Origin: Pelagicoccus sp.
GTDB taxonomy: Bacteria; Verrucomicrobiota; Verrucomicrobiia; Opitutales; Opitutaceae
Length of the DNA: 64,000 nucleotides
Assembly (NCBI GenBank): GCA_028284635.1
Contig: JANQRJ010000058.1
Span: 1-64,000 of the forward strand
Reading direction: 5' to 3'
This document shows, piece after piece, positions 26,033 through 33,647 of this stretch; position 1 is the stretch's first letter; each line of letters opens with the position of its first letter. The notes beneath the pieces are model-generated. The model saw nothing but the letters and a program-made list of their open reading frames with translations. It ran no database searches and was not told the DNA's origin. Made by a program: the position numbers and the translations under genes.

Positions 26033-26995
26033 ATGTTACTCCCCATTCTCGCCATCATCGTTGGCCTAGCCGTTCTAATATGGAGCGCCGACCGGTTCGT
26101 GGACGGCGCCTCCGGCATCGCATCCCACTTCGGCATGCCGCCACTGCTCATCGGCATGGTCATCGTCGGCTTCGGAACCTCCGCCCCGGAACTGGCCGTG
26201 TCCGCCCTAGCCGCCCTGCAAGACAATCCGGAGCTCGCTCTCGGCAACGGCTACGGATCCAACATCGCCAACATCGCCCTCATCCTGGGAGTCACCGCCC
26301 TCGTCTGCCCGCTCACCGCCCACTCAGGCATCCTACGCAAAGAGCTTCCCATTCTGACGGCCATCACCGGACTCTCCGCCTGGCTGCTCTGGGATCTCGA
26401 TATCAGCGCGCTCGACGGCTGGATCATGCTCGCCGTCTTCTCCACCATAATGGGCTGGACCATCTTCCACGGGATCCGCAGCGGCAGCGATCCGCTCGCC
26501 GGAGAATTCGAGGAGGAATTCAAAACAAAAACCGCCAGCCTCTCCGCATCCTCCCTCTGGCTGATTCTCGGTCTCGCCCTCCTGCTAGCAAGCTCGCGTC
26601 TCATGGTTTGGGGCGCGATCGAGATCGCCGTTTCCCTCGGCGTCAGCGAGCTCGTCATTGGACTCACCATCGTAGCCATAGGCACTTCGCTCCCAGAACT
26701 CGCCTCCTCTATCGCCGCCGCTCGCAAAGGCGAGCACGACATCGCTATCGGCAACATCCTCGGATCCAACCTCTTCAACACCCTGGCGGTCGTCGGCCTC
26801 GCCGCCGTCATCAAACCCTTCGAAATACCCGCCGAAGTCATCAGTCGTGACATCGTGGTAATGGGCGGACTCACCCTCTCCCTCTTCGTCCTCTGCTACC
26901 GACCAGGCGGGCACGGTCGAATCAACCGCTTCGAAGGCGGCCTCCTGCTGACCTGCTTCATCAGCTACAACTTCCTTCTCTTTCTGCAGAGGTAG
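26033..26995 (+). CDS. Calcium/sodium antiporter of the CaCA family (YrbG-like)
   Basis: This inner-membrane K-independent Na/Ca exchanger has 320 residues and ten hydrophobic helices in two inverted halves. The two alpha-repeat motifs are VIVGFGTSAPELAVSALAAL...GNGYGSNIANIALILG and TIVAIGTSLPELASSIAAARKGEHDIAIGNILGSNLFNTLAVVG. Both carry the conserved Glu of GTS(A/L)PEL. Length and motif pattern are those of bacterial YrbG. It stands alone in the plus orientation. Confidence 0.93.
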   Translation: MLLPILAIIVGLAVLIWSADRFVDGASGIASHFGMPPLLIGMVIVGFGTSAPELAVSALAALQDNPELALGNGYGSNIANIALILGVTALVCPLTAHSGILRKELPILTAITGLSAWLLWDLDISALDGWIMLAVFSTIMGWTIFHGIRSGSDPLAGEFEEEFKTKTASLSASSLWLILGLALLLASSRLMVWGAIEIAVSLGVSELVIGLTIVAIGTSLPELASSIAAARKGEHDIAIGNILGSNLFNTLAVVGLAAVIKPFEIPAEVISRDIVVMGGLTLSLFVLCYRPGGHGRINRFEGGLLLTCFISYNFLLFLQR

Positions 26996-27076
26996 CTCTC
27001 CCTTCAGTCAACTTTGATTCTCCCTTTGTTAGGCAAGATCGATTTTTGATTTACAAGCGGTTCGAAAGCTGAACTC

Positions 27077-28942
27077 ATGCCCGCCATGAAGCTCAAGCTC
27101 GCCCATCTTCAAACCGCAGCAATCTGCCTAATCGCCGCCCAAGGCACCCTGATCAGCGCCAGCGACGACAAATTCTTCGAGCTGCCGGATCTCCACGTCT
27201 CCGCCCGCCATACCGCAAACGTGGAGCCCGCAGCCACCTACGCCGCCCCCGTCACCCGCCTCGAGCTCAACCCCCAGATCGACCTCCAAGCCCGCAATCT
27301 CGCAGAAGCCCAGGGCGACGTCACCATCCGCGGAGGTATCTTCGAAAACACCGGCTTCCAAGTCGGCGCCGCCAACATCCTCGACCCCCAGACCGGCCAC
27401 TACGTCGCCGAGCTTCCCATCGCCCCCGAGATGCTCACCGGCCCCCAACTCCTCCTCGGAGCCGACAACGCCGCGAAAGGCTTCAACAGCTCGGTGGGCA
27501 CCATCTCCTACAGCTTCCTCCCCATCGAGACCGGAGGCAGCGTCGCCGCCGGCTTCGGAGACAACAATCTCAACTACCAGCGCCTCCACGTCGCCACCGC
27601 CCAGACGGCCGAAACCGCCTTTGACAGCCAGTGGGGCTTCGAATTCGAGGCCTCCCGCTCCCAAAGCGCCGGCACCGTCCTGAACGGCGATCACGATTTC
27701 AACCGCTACAGCGCTCGCCTCCAACGCCATGCCGGCGACGCCCAGACCGACCTCTTCTTCGGCTACCAAGCCAAGTACCTCGCCTGGCCCGAACTCTACG
27801 CCGCCCCCTTCGGTTCCCCCGAGTCCGACAACATCAAGACCACCCTCGTCCTTCTCAACCACGCCCAAAGCTACGACACAGAGAGCTCCTTCGAGGCAAG
27901 CGCCTACTACCGCCGCAACGCCGACCATTACCTCTTCAACCGCTTCTCCACCGACAACCGATCCTTCGTGCACGACACCGAAGCCACAGCCGCTGCCATC
28001 GGCGGCCAGCACCGCTTCTCCGACGCCTTCGCCCTCAACTACTCCGGCCAAGTCACCGCCGACCAGATCGAATCCACTCGCCTCGAAAACAGCTTCACCA
28101 ACCGCACCTACTACCGACTCTCCATCCTGCCTGAATTCCTGCTCGCCCAAAACGACCAGACCAGCCTCGCCCTACGAGCAGGCGCCTCCTACGATGACAC
28201 CAACCGCGACTCCTCCAAGCTCTCCCCTCTCGCAGACCTCGTCTGGCAACGCAGCACCGACCTAGGCGACGAACGCCTATTCCTGTCTCTCACTCAGACT
28301 ACCCAAGTCGCCGGCTACACCGCCATCGGCGGAGGCACCTCCGGCCTCTTCGCCTCGAACCCCAACCTCCGCCGAGAAGTCTCCAGGAACATCGAGATCG
28401 GCGGCTCTGTCACCCGCGCCGAATGGAGCTTGCAAGGCACCCTCTTCTACCGCTTTGACGAAGACCTCGTCGACTGGACCTACTCCGCCGCCAACACCAG
28501 CGCCCGCTCCGCCAACAACGTCGACATCGACACCCTCGGCCTCGAAGCCATTGCCAGCCGCCGATTCGGCCGCTTCGAACTCCTCGGCAGCTACACCTAC
28601 CTCGACAAGAGCGAAGACTACGCCACCGCCCTGGTCGACGCCAGCTTCTACGCCCTCAACTACGCCGAGCACCGCCTCACCGCCGCCGCCATCTGGAACC
28701 CCAGCGACGTGCTTCAAATCCGCCTGGACAACGAATGGCGCGACCAGCGAGCCAACGCCATCCGCGAAGGCAGCGACACCGCCCTCTTCACCAATCTCGG
28801 CATATCCCTCCAGCTCCCCGCCGCCGAAAACCTAGAGCTCCACCTCGCCGTCGAAAACCTCTGGGACGACGACTTCCAGGAAATCCCCGGCACTCCCGGC
28901 CGTGGCCGCCAAACCAGCCTAGGCGCCCGGGTTGAATGGTGA
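27077..28942 (+). CDS. TonB-dependent outer-membrane receptor, compact
   Basis: This outer-membrane protein of 621 residues has a signal peptide (KLAHLQTAAICLIAAQGTLISA). A plug-like region contains QGDVTIRGGIFENTGFQVG (about 75-95), and a C-terminal beta-barrel follows. Typical barrel ends include ALVDASFYALNYAEHRLTA, and the protein ends LENLWDDDFQEIPGTPGRGR followed by a short strand ending in EW. An alternative ATG at 27086 gives a tighter signal peptide. BtuB-like vitamin or metal-chelate uptake is possible, but the substrate cannot be read from sequence. It stands alone; the region after it carries a dispersed repeat. Confidence 0.82.
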   Translation: MPAMKLKLAHLQTAAICLIAAQGTLISASDDKFFELPDLHVSARHTANVEPAATYAAPVTRLELNPQIDLQARNLAEAQGDVTIRGGIFENTGFQVGAANILDPQTGHYVAELPIAPEMLTGPQLLLGADNAAKGFNSSVGTISYSFLPIETGGSVAAGFGDNNLNYQRLHVATAQTAETAFDSQWGFEFEASRSQSAGTVLNGDHDFNRYSARLQRHAGDAQTDLFFGYQAKYLAWPELYAAPFGSPESDNIKTTLVLLNHAQSYDTESSFEASAYYRRNADHYLFNRFSTDNRSFVHDTEATAAAIGGQHRFSDAFALNYSGQVTADQIESTRLENSFTNRTYYRLSILPEFLLAQNDQTSLALRAGASYDDTNRDSSKLSPLADLVWQRSTDLGDERLFLSLTQTTQVAGYTAIGGGTSGLFASNPNLRREVSRNIEIGGSVTRAEWSLQGTLFYRFDEDLVDWTYSAANTSARSANNVDIDTLGLEAIASRRFGRFELLGSYTYLDKSEDYATALVDASFYALNYAEHRLTAAAIWNPSDVLQIRLDNEWRDQRANAIREGSDTALFTNLGISLQLPAAENLELHLAVENLWDDDFQEIPGTPGRGRQTSLGARVEW

Positions 28943-28947
28943 GAAAG

Positions 28948-29061
28948 CGAAGAGTTAAGAGTTAAGAACGAAGAGTTTAGAGCAACCACCTGGGATCGCG
29001 GGCGGCTCGCCCGCAAATACCGCCCACTCTTCTCCCAATTCTTCACTTTTCATTCTTAACT
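28948..29061. repeat. GCGAAGAGTTAAGAGTTAAG inverted repeat between convergent genes
   Basis: Outer arms gcgaagagttaagagttaag and cttaactcttaacttcgc flank a smaller hairpin (gcgggcggctcgcccgc). The element separates the TonB receptor from the opposing EamA gene and supplies the last codons and stop of the EamA gene (LRVKNEK). Confidence 0.8.
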
Positions 29062-29912
29062 CTTAACTTCGCTCCCCACACGATCGCCGCCAAGATCGCT
29101 CCGCCGCCGACAAGCAGCGAGATTGCCGTTGCGAAATCCACTTCGCTCGCTTCGCCAAACACGAACAGCGAGACAATCATAGCCAGCGGCACCACTGCGT
29201 TATTGAACGCCGCCAACGCTCCCGAACTCGTTTTCGTCGCCCCTTTGTTCCACCAGAAGAAGCCCAGGCCGGACGCCACCACACCCAAGTATCCTAGAGC
29301 CAGCCACTGGTCGCCGCTCGGGCGGATTGGCTCCAAGTCCCCCGCCGCCACAAACGCCAGCCACGCGAACGCTGCGCCACCCAGATGAAGCAGGCCGAAA
29401 ACCCGGCCATCCTGCACCTCCGGACGCGAACGTCGCCAGCGACGATACGTCACCTGCCCCACGGCGAACGCCACGTTCGCCAACTGCATCAAGCAGAAGC
29501 CCACCCAAAACTCGCCCTCCGGCATCGTTCGCCTGAGCCACGCCGCCCCCAAAACCGACAAGCCCGCGCAGGCAAGCAGCCGCCACCGAAAGCGCCTTGC
29601 AAACGCATCGCTCGCCAGAGCCACGTACAACGGCGTCAGCACCGAAAACAAGGCCACCACATGCGACGGCAGAAAAGCAAACGCCCGAATGTACGCCAAG
29701 TACATCAGCCCAAACTGCACCGCCCCCACGCCAACCAACCCAAAAGCCTCCCCCGCCGCAATGCCCCGCAGTCGCAAGAACGGCAGGAAGCAAGCCGACG
29801 CCAGACTCAGCCGCATCGCCGCGACGAAATTCGAATCCAAGCCAGTCAGTCGACTGCCAATCAAGCCAAACGAAAACGCCCAGACAAACGAAACCAAAGC
29901 CAAGTACCACAT
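29043..29912 (-). CDS. EamA/DMT-family transporter
   Basis: This inner-membrane drug/metabolite transporter has 289 residues and ten predicted helices in two EamA repeats. YLALVSFVWAFSFGLIG opens the first and GFCLMQLANVAFAVGQVTYRRW the second; ALAAFNNAVVPLAMIVSLFVFGE is the usual late segment. I chose the ATG at 29912 (MWYLALV) because the residues before it are not membrane-like. The extreme C-terminus and stop come from a repeat. The substrate is unknown. Confidence 0.83.
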   Translation of the reverse strand: MWYLALVSFVWAFSFGLIGSRLTGLDSNFVAAMRLSLASACFLPFLRLRGIAAGEAFGLVGVGAVQFGLMYLAYIRAFAFLPSHVVALFSVLTPLYVALASDAFARRFRWRLLACAGLSVLGAAWLRRTMPEGEFWVGFCLMQLANVAFAVGQVTYRRWRRSRPEVQDGRVFGLLHLGGAAFAWLAFVAAGDLEPIRPSGDQWLALGYLGVVASGLGFFWWNKGATKTSSGALAAFNNAVVPLAMIVSLFVFGEASEVDFATAISLLVGGGAILAAIVWGAKLRVKNEK

Positions 29913-30018
29913 AAGAAACGGACTGAAGATTCCGGTCGGACGTCCCGTCAAAGTCCAGGGCCAAATCGGCAATCGGATACCCCCATTCGCCCGTCCAGTA
30001 AATCAACCAAGAGGAACT

Positions 30019-30948
30019 ATGCTACCCGACCCGAAAACCATCCGCTACATCCAGCCACGCGAAGTCGCCGACACCACCGCCCCTATCGTCGACACCCGCT
30101 CCCCCGAAGCCTACGCCCAATCCCACCTCGAATCCGCCCGCAACATCTGCGTCTACGAAACCGCCTTCGTCGATGAGATCCCGAAAGCCTTTCCCGATTC
30201 CACGACCGCCCTGCTCGTCTACGGACAAAACGAGACCTACAAGGCCGCCGAGGCCGCGATCGCCAAGCTCCAGTCCATCGGCTACCAAAACGCCCGCGTC
30301 ATCCAAGGCGGCCTCGAAGCCTGCCAGCTCGCCGGACTCCCCATCGAAAAGACGAATCCCAGCCAAGAGCAAACCAGCCAGACGGGTACCTATAAACTGG
30401 ATACGGACAAAACGAAAGTCCGCTGGTACGGCCGCAACCTCTCCAACCAGCACGCAGGCGAGATCGCCGCGCAATCGGGCAGTCTGAGCCTCGACGCCAG
30501 CGGTCTGCCCTCGTCAGGAGAAGTCACTCTAGACATGAATGCGATCACCTGTAGCGATATTTTGGATACAAAAATGAATCGCATGCTCATCGCCCATCTC
30601 AGCAACGCCGACTTCTTCCAGACCGACAAGTATCCAACCGCCAGCTTCCGTCTCGAATCCGCCACCCCCATACCCGATGCCGCAGCCGGCAGCCCCAACC
30701 TCGACGTCCAGGGCTCCATCGCCATCCGCGGCGTCACCCAGCCCATCGCCATCCAAGCCACCCTCGCCCCCACCGGCGACGCTCTCGCCTTTCAGACCCA
30801 GTTCGAACTCGATCGCACCCAATTCGGAGCCATCTACGGATCCGGCAGGTTCTTCGAAAGCCTCGGTATGCACCTCGTCAACGATCACGTCAGCCTCCAG
30901 ATTATCGCGATTTTCCAGCCCGCCACTAGCATCCCTGCAGATGCTTAA
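30019..30948 (+). CDS. Rhodanese-like domain fused to a YceI-like domain
   Basis: This two-domain protein has 309 residues. Residues 1-115 form a rhodanese homology domain (IVDTRSPEAYAQSHLESARNI...QGGLEACQLAGLPIE). Where the active-site Cys is expected, after the strand LLVYG, it reads YGQNETYKAAEAA, so sulfurtransferase activity is unlikely. Residues 120-305 match the YceI lipocalin-like fold (YKLDTDKTKVRWYGRNL, GSIAIRGVTQPI, FGAIYGSGRFFESLG), which in relatives binds isoprenoid or quinone-like lipids. No signal peptide is seen, unlike most YceI proteins. A good ribosome-binding site (gagga, 30011-30015) fixes the ATG at 30019. The combination is unusual. Confidence 0.85.
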   Translation: MLPDPKTIRYIQPREVADTTAPIVDTRSPEAYAQSHLESARNICVYETAFVDEIPKAFPDSTTALLVYGQNETYKAAEAAIAKLQSIGYQNARVIQGGLEACQLAGLPIEKTNPSQEQTSQTGTYKLDTDKTKVRWYGRNLSNQHAGEIAAQSGSLSLDASGLPSSGEVTLDMNAITCSDILDTKMNRMLIAHLSNADFFQTDKYPTASFRLESATPIPDAAAGSPNLDVQGSIAIRGVTQPIAIQATLAPTGDALAFQTQFELDRTQFGAIYGSGRFFESLGMHLVNDHVSLQIIAIFQPATSIPADA

Positions 30949-31082
30949 CAGGTGGAGCGGTCCCGACAAAGTCGGGAACGCTTAGCTCAAGCTTGACCAG
31001 GCAAACGAACCTGAGGAACTTTTCCTGGTATCCAAAGTCTAGCGACACCTCGAATTCCCCCACCCCAATTCAACGCAACTAC

Positions 31083-32537
31083 ATGAAAAGACGAAATACC
31101 ACATTCATCGCCATCGGACTCGCCGCAGCCCTCATCTCCTCCTCCGCCTGCGCCGAGGATATCGCCTTCGAGGTCGACCAGAACCAAATCGACCGCGCCG
31201 AGAGCTTCATGCCGCACAGCTATGCGAACATGCTCGAAAAGGCCACCCCCGCCGTCGTCTCCGTGCACACCGCCCGCATCGTAAGAGTAGCCCGAGGCGG
31301 ACGCGGACTCTCGCCGCAGGACGAAATGCTGCGCCGCTTCTTCGGCATCCCAACCCCCCGCTACCAAGAGCCTCAAGGCGAGCCCGAGGAACGCCGCCTG
31401 CCTCAGGGTATCGGCTCCGGCGTCATCGTCAGCTCCGACGGCTACATCATCACCAACCACCACGTCGTCAGCGACCAGCAAGGCGGCGAAGCCGACGAGG
31501 TCCTCGTACGCCTCAACGACGGCCGCGAACTCGAGGCCGAGATCATGGGCAGCGATCCCCTCACCGACATCGCTATCCTCAAAGTCGACGCCGAAGAACT
31601 CCCCGCCATCACCATCGCCGACAGCGACAACATCCGAGTAGGCGACGTCGTCTTCGCCATCGGCAACCCCATGCAAGTCGGCCTCACTGTCACCCAAGGC
31701 ATCATATCCGCCACCAACCGCTCCATCGGCATCTACGGCGAACGCGGCTACGAAAGCTTCATCCAGACCGACGCCTCCATCAACCCCGGCAACTCCGGCG
31801 GCGCCCTCGTCGACTCCAAGGGCCGCCTCATAGGCATCAACTCCGCCATCATCTCCCGCAGCGGCGGTAACATCGGCATCGGCTTCGCCATCCCCACCAA
31901 CCTCGCCACCAACATCTCCACCCAGCTCGCCAACTCCGGCGAAGTCCGCCGCGGCTTCCTTGGCGTCGGCATCCGAGATGTCACTCCGGACCTGGCCGAA
32001 GCCTTCGATCTCGGCTCCGCTGAAGGAGTGCTTATCGAAAGCGTGGAAGACGAATCCGCCGCCGACGAAGGTGGCATCGAACGAGGCGACATCGTGCTCT
32101 CCATCAACGGCAAGGCCGTTGAAACCGCCAACCAGTTCCGTATCCAAATTGGAAATACCATACCCGGCACCAGCATTTCGCTCGAAATCATGCGCGACGG
32201 AAAACGCAGGACCCTCGATCTCGCCATCGGCGAAGCCTCCGGCCGCCTAGCCATGTCCGCCAACGAGCTCATCGAAGGCGTCGCTGTCCAGGTCCTCGAT
32301 TCCGAACTCGCCGAAAACTACCGCATCCCCGACGACATTTCCGGTCTCGTCATTACCGAAATCGATCCCACCTCGCCCTACGCCCGCGACCTCGCCGAAG
32401 GCATGGTCTTCCTCGAGATCAACGACCGCGAAGTCGAGAGCATCCGCGAAGCCCGCGAGTTTCTACGAGAAGGCGTCAACAAAGTCTTCCTCTACCACCG
32501 CGGCCGCACCGGCTACCTCGCCCTCCGCGTAGAATAG
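31083..32537 (+). CDS. HtrA/Deg-family periplasmic serine protease with two PDZ domains
   Basis: This 484-residue protein starts with a signal peptide (MKRRNTTFIAIGLAAALISSSACA). The trypsin-like domain has the triad His127 (ITNHHVV), Asp162 (LTDIAILK) and Ser238 (NPGNSGGAL). Two PDZ regions follow, the first containing RRGFLGVGIRDVTPDLAEAFD and the second GLVITEIDPTSPYARDLAEG. DegP/DegQ-type envelope quality control is the expected role. I chose the ATG at 31083 because it opens the signal peptide; an earlier in-frame ATG adds 30 unlikely residues. The last 20 or so codons recur as a near-exact copy after the downstream vapBC genes. Confidence 0.93.
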   Translation: MKRRNTTFIAIGLAAALISSSACAEDIAFEVDQNQIDRAESFMPHSYANMLEKATPAVVSVHTARIVRVARGGRGLSPQDEMLRRFFGIPTPRYQEPQGEPEERRLPQGIGSGVIVSSDGYIITNHHVVSDQQGGEADEVLVRLNDGRELEAEIMGSDPLTDIAILKVDAEELPAITIADSDNIRVGDVVFAIGNPMQVGLTVTQGIISATNRSIGIYGERGYESFIQTDASINPGNSGGALVDSKGRLIGINSAIISRSGGNIGIGFAIPTNLATNISTQLANSGEVRRGFLGVGIRDVTPDLAEAFDLGSAEGVLIESVEDESAADEGGIERGDIVLSINGKAVETANQFRIQIGNTIPGTSISLEIMRDGKRRTLDLAIGEASGRLAMSANELIEGVAVQVLDSELAENYRIPDDISGLVITEIDPTSPYARDLAEGMVFLEINDREVESIREAREFLREGVNKVFLYHRGRTGYLALRVE

Positions 32538-32562
32538 ATAATCTTCATCTACTTCTACTTCT
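32505..32562. repeat. Left direct repeat flanking vapBC (3' end of the Deg gene)
   Basis: The run through cctccgcgtagaatagataa and ttcatctacttctacttctt is repeated almost unchanged at 33486-33542. It covers the last codons and stop of the Deg protease and the start of a GATGAAGA-family repeat. Confidence 0.8.
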
Positions 32563-32673
32563 TCATCTTCATCCTTACAAGAAACCGAATCTCCATCTAC
32601 TTCCCCTTTTCCACCGCTTGATGAGGATAAGGAAGGGGAAGTAGAAGGAGATGAAGATCTATTGGACAACCTC
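32540..32673. repeat. GATGAAGTAGA-family inverted repeat before vapB
   Basis: Pyrimidine-rich cttcatctacttctacttct and purine-rich aggggaagtagaaggagatg face each other as imperfect inverted arms. Related arms occur at 33513-33602 and as inner cores at 55234-55306 and 58026-58090. Confidence 0.75.
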
Positions 32674-32705
32674 ATCAGCATCTTGACAGCACAAAAATTG
32701 CTATC

Positions 32706-32993
32706 ATGATGCCTAAAATGAGGACAACAGTGACGATCGAAGAGGACGTAGAGCGGCTTTTGCGAGAAAGCATGCACCGAAACCGCGTGAGCTTCAAACA
32801 AGCTCTCAACGACGCACTGCGGTGCGGGTTGCGGTCGGGCCAGCCAAAATCTCCAAAGCGAAAATTCGTCGTGCAGGCCCGAGCAATGCGCCTCCAGCCT
32901 GGACTCGATCCCGCTGCCCTAAGCGACATCGACACGGACGCCGAACTGGCGGAGTACCGCAGAAAGTCAGAAGCCCTCGCTCGAAAGCTATGA
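32706..32993 (+). CDS. vapB: VapB-type antitoxin
   Basis: This 95-residue antitoxin has a ribbon-helix-helix-like N-terminus (RTTVTIEEDVERLLRESMHRNRVSFKQALNDALRCGL) that should bind DNA and autoregulate. Its C-terminal tail should wrap the toxin. The stop overlaps the vapC ATG (ATGA). The exact start is ambiguous between adjacent ATGs at 32706 and 32709. The pair lies between the Deg protease and a radical SAM gene and is bracketed by direct repeats. Confidence 0.83.
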   Translation: MMPKMRTTVTIEEDVERLLRESMHRNRVSFKQALNDALRCGLRSGQPKSPKRKFVVQARAMRLQPGLDPAALSDIDTDAELAEYRRKSEALARKL

Positions 32994-33430
32994 TCATTCC
33001 GGACGCGAACCTCCTGCTGTTCGCCTACGATTCCGATTCGCCGTTCCACGACAAGGCGGCGGCGTGGTGGACAAGTTGCATGAACGGAGACGAGACGATC
33101 GGGCTCTGCGAAGTCGTCGTCTACGCATTCATCAGAATTGGTACCAACCCCAGGGCCTTCGCAAAGCCCCTGACGATCGGAGAAGCCTGCGAAATCGTCG
33201 ATTCCTGGCTCAAGCAACCGCCAAGCGAGCCCCTTTTCGGCAATGCAAGCGATCTGTCGCAGGCCATGCATCTACTGCAGAGCGCCGGAACCGGAGGCAA
33301 CCTCACGACAGACGCTCAGATCGCGGCAATCAGTCTCCGTCACAAGGCCGTGGTCCATACGGCAGACACGGACTTCGGCCGCTTCGCTGAAGTCAAGTGG
33401 AGCAACCCAATTTCGTCCAGCAAACCGTAA
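32990..33430 (+). CDS. vapC: VapC-type PIN-domain ribonuclease toxin
   Basis: This PIN-domain toxin of 146 residues belongs to the TA-system ribonucleases that typically cut tRNA or rRNA. Acidic residues are Asp5 (IPDANLLLFAYD), Glu in GLCEVVVYAFIRI, Asp in NLTTDAQIAAI and Asp in HTADTDFGRF, the expected four positions. The variant with AYDSDSPFHDKAAAWW belongs to the TIGR00028-like subgroup in my reading. The start overlaps the vapB stop. It appears intact. Confidence 0.87.
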   Translation: MIIPDANLLLFAYDSDSPFHDKAAAWWTSCMNGDETIGLCEVVVYAFIRIGTNPRAFAKPLTIGEACEIVDSWLKQPPSEPLFGNASDLSQAMHLLQSAGTGGNLTTDAQIAAISLRHKAVVHTADTDFGRFAEVKWSNPISSSKP

Positions 33431-33485
33431 CAGGAGAAAGACAAATCGGGGGTCTCCCATACCGGCTGGGTTTCGACACTGGCGC

Positions 33486-33542
33486 ACCGACTGCCGAGCC
33501 CTCCGCGTCGAATAGATAATCTTCATCTACTTCTACTTCTTC
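33486..33542. repeat. Right direct repeat flanking vapBC
   Basis: The segment gcgcaccgactgccgagccc followed by tccgcgtcgaatagataatc matches the 3' end of the Deg gene (32505-32562) with a handful of changes, and in frame still encodes RALRVE plus stop. It looks like a duplicated gene end. Confidence 0.8.
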
Positions 33543-33602
33543 TTCCCCTTCTCAACCCAGTGAGGACCAGAAGTAGATGAAGAAGCAGAAGGAGATGAAG
33601 AT
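33513..33602. repeat. GATGAAGTAGA-family inverted repeat after vapC
   Basis: The arms atcttcatctacttctactt and agaagcagaaggagatgaag are inverted. The left arm is identical to the one at 32540. Confidence 0.75.
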
Positions 33603-33647
33603 CGAGAAACCACGCAGCCGACATCCCCGCTCCACCGTTGCCACGGT

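Noticed and set aside
27128..28150. Minus-strand frame of 340 codons opposite the first TonB receptor
   Set aside because: Its composition (G, V, E, A rich) is the mirror of the C-rich third positions of the receptor gene, and it has no family features.
32540..33602. GATGAAGTAGA repeats as a CRISPR-like array
   Set aside because: The copies are inverted arms around protein genes rather than regular direct repeats with spacers, and no cas gene is present.
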